Shown here piece by piece: positions 1-4,815 of a stretch of DNA of 7,123 nucleotides. Source of the stretch: Betaproteobacteria bacterium (GTDB lineage Bacteria > Pseudomonadota > Gammaproteobacteria > Burkholderiales > Rhodocyclaceae). Below the pieces are notes generated by a model. That model was not told where the DNA came from and made no database searches. It was given only the letters and a program-made list of their open reading frames with translations. The stretch lies in the NCBI GenBank assembly GCA_028065725.1, contig JAPTVL010000075.1, positions 1 to 7,123 on the forward strand, given 5' to 3'. How positions within the stretch are numbered: the first letter of the stretch is position 1; each line of letters opens with the position of its first letter. A program made the position numbers and the translations under genes.

Positions 1-216
1 CGCCCGGTATTGCAGCGGCAGTTTCTCCTGCACCTTGCCGGCATGCGTGACGACGATGGATGCGCTGCTGAATGGGACGATCATTTCTTCCTCCGTCGCC
101 GGTGCCGCAGAGGATATGAATTCGACATGTGACGCGCCCGTATCGGAGATTGCCGGCAGGCCTGGAAAAGTGCACAAGGCAGCCAGCGCTGCACGCGCAA
201 AACGATGTTTCATCAT
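1..216 (-). CDS. Exported phosphatase, PhoX/DUF839-like, N-terminal part only
   Basis: This is the first 72 codons of a leftward gene that runs off the left edge. The start ATG at 216 follows GGAGGTG six bases upstream (a second ATG at 213 is also possible). Residues 1 to about 24 look like a Sec-type signal peptide: basic MMKHRF followed by an Ala/Leu-rich stretch ending near LPA. No twin-arginine motif is visible, although classical PhoX enzymes are Tat substrates. The segment from HVEFISSAAPAT onward, with SIVVTHAG and LPLQY, resembles the N-terminus of the DUF839/PhoX family, Ca-dependent periplasmic alkaline phosphatases that release phosphate from organic esters. A PhoB-type box upstream supports a role in phosphate starvation. 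The exported N-terminus is seen; the family is a recollection from a short, non-catalytic segment, and another secreted beta-propeller protein is possible. Confidence 0.6.
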   Translation of the reverse strand, partial: MMKHRFARAALAALCTFPGLPAISDTGASHVEFISSAAPATEEEMIVPFSSASIVVTHAGKVQEKLPLQYRA

Positions 217-250
217 GCTTGACACCTCCCATGGGCTCGTCGAAATAGGG

Positions 251-284
251 ATTCTAGCGACGCTAAATGACAGGAAGATGACGC
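251..284 (-). promoter_or_regulatory. PhoB box and -10 element of the phosphatase gene
   Basis: Read on the minus strand, GCGTCAT (284-278), four bases, then CTGTCAT (273-267) form two direct repeats of the Pho-box half site CTGTCAT, matching 5/7 and 7/7. Ten bases further on lies TAGAAT (256-251), a 5/6 match to the sigma-70 -10 consensus. The 7-4-7-10 spacing is the same as in the E. coli phoA promoter as I recall it. There is no good -35 hexamer, as expected for PhoB-activated promoters. Transcription would start near 243, giving a leader of about 27 bases to the ATG at 216. Confidence 0.6.
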
Positions 285-574
285 GGGTTTTTAGCCTGGA
301 TGATGTTTTCCGCTGGCGAAGGACACAAAAAGAAATCGACGATCTTCAGGCAATGAACCCTAGCACCCGCCGAGAGCTACTTCGCTATCGAGAAGATTTC
401 CGCGGCGTGCTGCCTGGGTTGCGTACGCTCTCCACCCAAATTCGCGATGAAGTAGTATCCCGGTTTACTGGGAGGGCTGAGTCGCTTTTGACCACCAATG
501 TCACTCCACTATCTACTGACAAGCGGCTCGAATGGGAAGCGCAAGAAACAGGTCAGCTTCGATATGTTTCTTAA
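278..574 (+). CDS. Small orphan protein of unknown function (doubtful)
   Basis: This frame of 98 codons, if started at ATG 278, is not recognised. The product is strongly charged and mostly helical in character: an early VFRWRRTQKEIDDLQ stretch, then TRRELLRYREDF, with no cysteines, no membrane segment and no signal peptide. The same frame is open upstream to position 35, but that part lies antisense to the exported phosphatase and is probably a shadow. The only Shine-Dalgarno-like sequence (AGGAAG) sits immediately against the ATG, and the ATG lies inside the opposing gene's Pho box, so the true start is uncertain. Codon use is less GC-biased than in the polyamine and htpG genes (CGA, CTA and AGG occur), as in the rest of the accessory scar. 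It may be a real small gene, the 3' remnant of a larger one, or chance. Confidence 0.35.
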   Translation: MTRVFSLDDVFRWRRTQKEIDDLQAMNPSTRRELLRYREDFRGVLPGLRTLSTQIRDEVVSRFTGRAESLLTTNVTPLSTDKRLEWEAQETGQLRYVS

Positions 575-663
575 AGTGGTAGCTGCCCGATTCACGACCG
601 TGACCGGGAAGGGCTGGAAGGCCCAAAAGTAGAAACCCGGTTCAGCTGTTCAAGATAGGCAGT

Positions 664-762
664 TCACTCGTAAATCCGGTTACGCCGCATTCCCGTCGGC
701 TCGCGCACCAGCTCGCCGTCGCTAAGGTCGATGTGCTCGGCTCGCGTTTCGGCTTCATTCAT
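664..762 (-). pseudogene. hsdR: hsdR start fragment running into a Fic-like tail
   Basis: A 32-codon minus-strand frame begins 26 bases after the mqsA stop. Its first 12 residues, MNEAETRAEHID, match my recollection of the N-terminus of a large family of type I restriction endonuclease R subunits, in which they continue into PALKAAGWG. Here they continue instead into LSDGELVREPTGMRRNRIYE and a TGA stop. The REPTG-RRNRIY pattern, and TAYLEQLNRV directly after the stop in the same frame, resemble the C-terminal winged-helix end of Fic proteins (TGR-RNRVY, then a YL-LL motif). So hsdR seems to have been lost by a deletion that joined its start to the tail of another gene. No strong ribosome-binding site is present. 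The hsdR identity is fairly likely given the neighbours; the Fic identity is tentative. The fragment is far too short to be functional. Confidence 0.55.
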
Positions 763-788
763 CGGGTCGCAATGTGTCAAGTTATTCG

Positions 789-1190
789 TCAAGCTGCCTT
801 GACCTCATCCAGCAGATCGGGGTGGCGATCCAGCACCTTGAGCAGCTTCACCAGCGCCAGCGGGGGTTTGGTTTTTCCGTTCTCATAGCGTGAGAACGCA
901 TTGATCCCGCCGCCAAAAATTTCAGCCGCTTCGCGCTGATCCAGCGCGAGCTTCTTGCGAACGCTGGCAATGAATTCGGGGTCGACAATGGACGCGTTCA
1001 CTTGCTTCGAGAAGTCGCGCATTTCGCGCATGACGCGATCCGATTCCGCCGCATCCAGAATGGACTCGGTACAGGCTGGGCAAAAGTCTCCGGTAACAGC
1101 CGGGATGGTCGTGGTCTCCCCTTTGTAGGTATGGGGTAGGTCGCGGGTGTCATGGATCAATTCAGCCGCGCCACAAACAGGACATTTCAT
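789..1190 (-). CDS. mqsA: Antitoxin MqsA (Zn-finger / HTH-XRE)
   Basis: This 133-residue protein lines up with E. coli MqsA (131 residues) almost without gaps. MqsA neutralises the MqsR ribonuclease and represses its own operon as a dimer. The N-terminal zinc domain has C3, C6, C37 and C40 in the CxxC...CxxC arrangement. A linker follows to about residue 70, and then an HTH-XRE domain with the DNA-contacting N97 and R101 in the signature GGGINAFSRYENG, and a C-terminal helix LLKVLDRHPDLL. I chose ATG 1190: AAGGAG lies eight bases upstream and residue numbers then match E. coli exactly. ATG 1196 is in frame, two codons earlier, but only two bases from AAGGAG. The gene follows the broken mqsR directly and precedes the hsdR fragment. 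It appears fully intact and so is an antitoxin without a working partner in this window. Confidence 0.93.
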   Translation of the reverse strand: MKCPVCGAAELIHDTRDLPHTYKGETTTIPAVTGDFCPACTESILDAAESDRVMREMRDFSKQVNASIVDPEFIASVRKKLALDQREAAEIFGGGINAFSRYENGKTKPPLALVKLLKVLDRHPDLLDEVKAA

Positions 1191-1192
1191 GT

Positions 1193-1491
1193 TCATAACT
1201 CCTTGAAGGACACGATAAGCACGTCATCAATGACCATCAGTTTCAGGTACACATCACCTACCGATGTGCTCGGGCGGGGTATACGTCTTGCCAGATCGCA
1301 TAATCGGCATGGGTCGTCATGCTTTTGTAAAAGTCTGATGGCGTGAGTGCCATCACCACCGCCAACATGCCGGGATAGTCAAACCCCAAGGCATCCGCCC
1401 CGGCACGCGCCGCATGCGTGGTGAGCACCTTGCCCGCCTCAACCAAGGCTTTGATAACGGCCAGCTTGCAATGAGGCGTGCGTTTTTCTAT
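1193..1491 (-). pseudogene. mqsR: Toxin MqsR, doubly inactivated
   Basis: MqsR is a RelE-like mRNA interferase cleaving at GCU/GCA. Here 299 bases encode an exact collinear match to the 98-residue E. coli protein after one correction. The first codon is ATA (1491-1489) where ATG is expected; the next residues are EKRTPH, as in E. coli. An in-frame TAG lies seven codons upstream of the ATA, with no ATG, GTG or TTG between them. The frame continues through ALGFDYPGM, SDFYKSMTTH (K56) and WQDVY (Q68, Y71), then breaks at a run of four C (plus-strand G 1276-1279). It should read TACCGC but reads TACCCCGC, a two-base insertion, and ends after PARAHR at TAG 1258. In the restored frame it reads RPSTSVGDVYLKL...VLIVSFKEL, recovering Y81 and K96, and ends at a TGA overlapping the first possible mqsA ATG. 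A TTG at 1446 could restart translation, but the frameshift would remain. Confidence 0.9.
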
Positions 1492-1498
1492 TAATTCA

Positions 1499-1527
1499 AA
1501 ATTAACCTAGTTGGTTATATTTGGCAA
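1499..1527 (-). promoter_or_regulatory. Putative mqsRA promoter
   Basis: On the minus strand TTGCCA (1527-1522, 5/6 to the -35 consensus) is followed after exactly 17 bases by TAATTT (1504-1499), a weak -10 match of 3/6. The MqsA operator fills the spacer and touches the -10, so bound MqsA would block RNA polymerase. The -10 is poor, so the exact promoter position is uncertain. Confidence 0.4.
1503..1517. promoter_or_regulatory. MqsA operator palindrome
   Basis: TAACCTAGTTGGTTA is a near-perfect 15-base palindrome (TAACC-N5-GGTTA) starting 11 bases upstream of the mqsR first codon. The E. coli MqsA operator is TAACCT-N3-AGGTTA, also 15 bases. The present site differs within the conserved arms only at the first base of the right arm (T for A). 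The DNA-reading residues N97 and R101 are retained in MqsA. E. coli has two such sites; I see only one here. Confidence 0.75.
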
Positions 1528-1547
1528 GTTGGGTAATTGGTGCTGGA

Positions 1548-1847
1548 TCACAATTCCTCCGCGAATACCTGATGCAGCAGGGATTCCTTCAGCTCGTCGA
1601 GGGCGGCGAGCTTGCGCCGGTAGAGAGATTCGAGGCATTGGGTTACTTCGTGAAGGGCATCGAGCTTTGCGGCTAATTCCTTTTGTTTCTTCACAGTGGG
1701 CAGCCATACCTTGTGGCCCATCAGCAAGTAATCATCCCCTATTTTTCCTGGAATGGCCCTAACCCCACGCTCTATAGTTAAAAAAGGGACGAGAATTTCA
1801 GGGGGGCGATCATGGGGGAGGCGCAGGAAATCGAACTGACCCGACAC
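1548..1847 (-). pseudogene. hsdS: Type I restriction specificity subunit HsdS, C-terminal remnant
   Basis: HsdS is the DNA-recognition subunit of type I restriction-modification complexes. The open frame covers 99 codons, but only the last 50 or so (about 1709 to the TGA at 1548) are recognisable. VWLPTVKKQKELAAKLDAL matches the LPP-x-EQ-x-x-IAAKLDAL segment that ends the distal target-recognition domain, and the following ETQ/LESLY-RKLAALDELK-SLLHQ-F-EL matches the C-terminal conserved coiled coil of one HsdS subfamily. The two target-recognition domains are missing. The upstream part, including the overlap with the start of the oxidoreductase gene (1812-1847), is not recognisable as HsdS and is probably a chance extension past a deletion junction near 1808. 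The remnant sits just upstream of mqsR, on the same strand as the hsdR fragment, so both are likely parts of one former operon. Confidence 0.8.
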
Positions 1848-3116
1848 TCCTACTACGAGGCGAGTGTGACGCGGCCGCCGGCCTCTGCGTCACTGGCGGG
1901 GCGCGTCACGGCCGACGTGTGCGTGGTCGGCGGCGGTTATGCCGGTCTGTCGGCTGCGCTCGAGCTGGCGGAGCGGGGTTATTCGGTGGCGCTGCTGGAG
2001 GCGCAGCAGGTCGGCTGGGGGGCTTCCGGCAGGAACGGCGGCCAGGCGCTGGTGGGTTTCGGTTTCGCCGGGCAGGAGGCGATCGAGGTGCAATTGCACG
2101 CCGCGGATGCGCGCCGCGCCTGGGATATCTCGGTTGAGGCCCTGCGGCTGCTGCGCGCGCGCATCGACAAGCATGCCATCGCGTGCGATTACGTGGCCGG
2201 CCACCTGAGCCTGGCCGTCAACGCCAGAAAGGCGCGGGCGCTGGAGGCGTGGGTCAGGCATGTGGGGCATGCCTACGGCTATCCGCTGCAATTCATCGGC
2301 CCCGCCGAGGTGGGCGACTGGATCGCCAGCAAGCGCTTCCATGCCGGGGCTTTCGATGCGCAATCGGGCCACCTCCATCCGCTGAAATATTGTCTCGGCC
2401 TGGCCGCTGCGGCGCGGGCCGCAGCGGTGCGGATTTTCGAAAACTCGGCGGCCATCGAGATCGAACGCGGCGACAGTCCCGTCGTCAAGACGGCAGCGGG
2501 CGCGGTCGTCTGCCGCTTCGTGGTGCTGGCCGGCAATGTCTACCTGGGTGAATTCGGCAAGCGCGTTGCGCCGGAACTGATGCCGCGCATCATGCCGGTC
2601 GGCACCTATATCATCACCACCGAACCGATGGCCAAAGAGCGCGCCGATGCGCTGATCCGGCAGCGGGCGGCGGTATTCGACACCAATCTGGTGCTCGACT
2701 ATTTCCGCCTGACTGCCGACCATCGGCTGCTCTTCGGCGGCGGCGAAAGCTACAGCACCGCGACGCCGCGCAATCTGGCGGGACGGATGCGGCAGCGGAT
2801 GCTGGCGGTCTTTCCGCAGCTGGCGGATTTGCAGGTGCCTTACGTGTGGGGCGGTTTCGTCGATATCACCATGAATCAGGCGCCCGATTTCGGTCGGCTG
2901 GGCAGCAACATCTATTACCTGCAAGGCTTTTCCGGCCATGGCCTGGCGATGGCGGTGATGGCGGGCAAACTGGCGGCCGAGACCATTGCCGGGCAAGCGG
3001 AGCGCTTCGATCTGCTGGCGCGCATCAAGCATCATGCATTTCCGGGCGGGGCGCTGCTGCGCACCCCGGCGCTGGTGCTGGGGATGCTCTATTACCGGCT
3101 GCGCGAGCTGTTTTGA
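1812..3116 (+). CDS. FAD-dependent amine oxidoreductase, PuuB-like
   Basis: This 434-residue protein of the DAO superfamily resembles E. coli gamma-glutamylputrescine oxidase PuuB (426 residues) along its whole length. SYYEAS lies near residue 13. The FAD-binding Rossmann motif VVGGGYAGLSAA (38-49) and the acidic end of strand 2 (E63) follow, then GWGASGRNGGQ (68-78). Further on are DYFRLTADHRLLFGGG, and YLQGFSGHG near 370-377, and FPGG near the C-terminus. The family oxidatively deaminates amines with FAD and oxygen, releasing an aldehyde and peroxide. No gamma-glutamylputrescine synthetase or other puu gene is present, and the next gene makes homospermidine from putrescine, so a polyamine or diamine is the likely substrate, but this is inference. 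The start follows AGGGGGGCG and lies at the edge of the restriction-system scar; only a weak -10-like TATAGT (1773-1778) without a good -35 is visible upstream. Confidence 0.85.
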   Translation: MGEAQEIELTRHSYYEASVTRPPASASLAGRVTADVCVVGGGYAGLSAALELAERGYSVALLEAQQVGWGASGRNGGQALVGFGFAGQEAIEVQLHAADARRAWDISVEALRLLRARIDKHAIACDYVAGHLSLAVNARKARALEAWVRHVGHAYGYPLQFIGPAEVGDWIASKRFHAGAFDAQSGHLHPLKYCLGLAAAARAAAVRIFENSAAIEIERGDSPVVKTAAGAVVCRFVVLAGNVYLGEFGKRVAPELMPRIMPVGTYIITTEPMAKERADALIRQRAAVFDTNLVLDYFRLTADHRLLFGGGESYSTATPRNLAGRMRQRMLAVFPQLADLQVPYVWGGFVDITMNQAPDFGRLGSNIYYLQGFSGHGLAMAVMAGKLAAETIAGQAERFDLLARIKHHAFPGGALLRTPALVLGMLYYRLRELF

Positions 3117-3126
3117 GGGGCGACAG

Positions 3127-4545
3127 ATGATACCGGAAATCAAGCATGCGCATTTTCCCGGCAACCTGGTGATGGTGGGTTTTGGCTGCATCGGCCAGGC
3201 CATGCTGCCGCTGCTGTTTCGCCACCTTGAGATCCGGCCGCAACAGGTCAGGATCTTGGCCGCGAATGAGGGCAACGCCGCCATCGCCCGCGAATTCGGC
3301 GTTGCCTTCACGCGCCAGACGCTGACCAGGGAAAACTATCGCGCCGTGCTTGAGCCGTTGCTGGGCAAGGGCGATTTCCTGCTCAATCTTTCGGTCGATG
3401 TCGCCAGCCTGGCGCTGATCGAGTTGTGCCGCCGGCGCGACGCACTCTACCTGGACGCCAGCATCGAACCGTGGGCCGGCGGTTACACCGACAGGTCGAA
3501 ATCGGTAGCGCAGCGCACCAATTACGCGCTGCGCGACGAGGTGCTGGCCTACGGGCGCGCCAACGGGCCGGGCCCGACCGCGGTGGTGACGCAAGGCGCA
3601 AATCCCGGCCTGGCTTCGATGTTCGTCAAACAGGCGCTGCTCGATGTCGCGCTGGATAGCGGCATCGCAGTGGGAAAACAGGCATGCCATGAGGACTGGG
3701 CCAGGCTGGCCCGCCGCCTCGGCATCAAGGCGATCCACATCGCCGAACGCGATACCCAGACTACGGCCCGGCGCAAGCAGCGCGGCGAGTTCGTCAACAC
3801 CTGGTCGGTGGAAGGCTTCATCTCCGAGGGGCTGCAGCCCTCGGAACTGGGGTGGGGCACGCATGAGCGTCATTGGCCGGCCGACGGCGCGCGCCACGAA
3901 TCGGGCTGCGGTGCCGCCATCTACCTCAACCGCCCCGGCGCCGCCACCCAGGTGCGCAGCTGGACGCCGCTGGAAGGGCCTTACCACGGTTTGCTGATCA
4001 CTCACGGTGAGACCATCTCCATTGCCGATCACCTTACGCTGAGGGAAAACGGCGCAGCAGTCTACCGGCCGACGGTCCATTACGCCTACCACCCCTGTGA
4101 CGATGCGCTCCTCTCGATGCACGAAATGGCGGGCAGGAACTGGCGGCCGCAGCGCAACCGGCGGATCATCCGTGACGAGATCGCCACCGGCATGGATGAG
4201 CTGGGGGTGCTGCTGATGGGCAACGCCAAGGGGGTCTACTGGTACGGATCGCGCCTCTCCATCGAGCAGGCGCGGCAACTCGCCCCCTACAACAACGCCA
4301 CCAGCTTGCAGGTGGTCGCCGGGGTTCTGGCCGGCATGGTGTGGGCACTGCGCAACCCTCGCGCCGGCGTGGTGGAGCCTGATGATCTCGACTACGAGGC
4401 CGTGCTGGCGATCGCCAAGCCGTACCTGGGCGAGGTGGTGGGAGTGTATGGCGACTGGACGCCGCTGCGCGACCGAGGCCGGCTCTTCAGCGAGGAGCTG
4501 GACAGGGACGACCCGTGGCAGTTCAGGAATGTGCGGGTGACGTGA
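3127..4545 (+). CDS. hss: Homospermidine synthase
   Basis: This 472-residue protein matches bacterial homospermidine synthase (EC 2.5.1.44; the Blastochloris viridis enzyme is about 477 residues). The enzyme uses NAD as a recycled hydride carrier to join two putrescines, or putrescine and spermidine, into homospermidine in the cytoplasm. The N-terminal Rossmann motif VGFGCIGQ is at 17-24. From memory of the B. viridis structure, its active-site residues E117, N162, E210, W229 and E237 correspond, with a constant offset of three, to E114 (ASIEPW), N159 (QGANP), E207 (HIAERD), W226 and E234 (NTWSVEGFISE); all are present. MGNAKGVYWYGS near 364-375 is also typical. The frame is open upstream into the oxidoreductase, but ATG 3127 has GAGGGG about six bases before it, overlapping the upstream stop. 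The 10-base gap indicates one operon. Confidence 0.95.
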   Translation: MIPEIKHAHFPGNLVMVGFGCIGQAMLPLLFRHLEIRPQQVRILAANEGNAAIAREFGVAFTRQTLTRENYRAVLEPLLGKGDFLLNLSVDVASLALIELCRRRDALYLDASIEPWAGGYTDRSKSVAQRTNYALRDEVLAYGRANGPGPTAVVTQGANPGLASMFVKQALLDVALDSGIAVGKQACHEDWARLARRLGIKAIHIAERDTQTTARRKQRGEFVNTWSVEGFISEGLQPSELGWGTHERHWPADGARHESGCGAAIYLNRPGAATQVRSWTPLEGPYHGLLITHGETISIADHLTLRENGAAVYRPTVHYAYHPCDDALLSMHEMAGRNWRPQRNRRIIRDEIATGMDELGVLLMGNAKGVYWYGSRLSIEQARQLAPYNNATSLQVVAGVLAGMVWALRNPRAGVVEPDDLDYEAVLAIAKPYLGEVVGVYGDWTPLRDRGRLFSEELDRDDPWQFRNVRVT

Positions 4546-4750
4546 GGCGATGCCAACTGCTACCAGGCGGCGGCTGAAAACGTCATGGACTTGTTCCCCC
4601 GGCGCCAGATGACCTGGTCCTGATGCACGGCGAGCCACCATATTTGCCTCGCCGGGTGCGGCTTGGGCTTTGCGAAAGCCTGCGGCGCCAGCGTTACAGG
4701 CAACAAGTTTGGGGTTAATGGAGCGCTTACGATCATTCGCGATAAATGGC
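4546..4750. other. Intergenic stretch without a recognisable gene
   Basis: Between homospermidine synthase and the htpG promoter I recognise no coding or RNA gene. Two hairpins can form: CGGCGAG (4628-4634) with CTCGCCG (4648-4654), extended by GCA/TGC across a GG bulge, and GGCTTT-GCG-AAAGCC (4666-4680). Neither is followed by a T-tract, so neither is a standard intrinsic terminator. They could stabilise the 3' end of the polyamine operon mRNA. Confidence 0.4.
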
Positions 4751-4786
4751 CCCCTTGAATTTTTCTGCATAGCCACTACTTAGATA
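4751..4786 (+). promoter_or_regulatory. Probable heat-shock (sigma-32) promoter of htpG
   Basis: CCCCTTGAA (4751-4759) is a full match to the core of the sigma-32 -35 element. The expected CCCCATnT -10 about 13-14 bases downstream is only weakly represented by GCCACTACT (4772-4780). A sigma-70 reading with TTGAAT as -35 is also possible but lacks a good -10. htpG is a classical RpoH-controlled gene, which supports the call. The leader of 30 to 40 bases contains GGAGA (4802-4806), about nine bases before the ATG at 4816. Confidence 0.55.
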
Positions 4787-4815
4787 GAGGTTTTCGCAAT
4801 TGGAGAAAAAACAAC

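Noticed and set aside
35..277. Upstream extension of the plus-strand small ORF to ATG 35
   Set aside because: It is antisense to the exported phosphatase N-terminus, which has a signal peptide, ribosome-binding site and Pho promoter; the extension has no ribosome-binding site and no recognisable content.
605..630. Small hairpin around GGGCTGGAAGGCCC as a terminator or RNA element
   Set aside because: The stem is only about five pairs with a wobble and has no T-tract; it is compatible with chance.
1744..1778. Sigma-70 promoter for the oxidoreductase operon with TATAGT as -10
   Set aside because: No acceptable -35 hexamer at 16-18 bases; a single -10-like hexamer in AT-rich scar DNA is weak evidence.
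2986..3126. Longer homospermidine synthase start at 2986
   Set aside because: It would overlap the end of the oxidoreductase by 131 bases in another frame; ATG 3127 has a good ribosome-binding site and gives the family's normal length.
1890..3311. Long minus-strand open frame across the oxidoreductase gene (and similar ones at 3025-4776)
   Set aside because: These are mirror frames of GC-rich codons; their products are rich in Arg, His, Gln and Pro without any family motif, and the plus strand encodes clear conserved enzymes.
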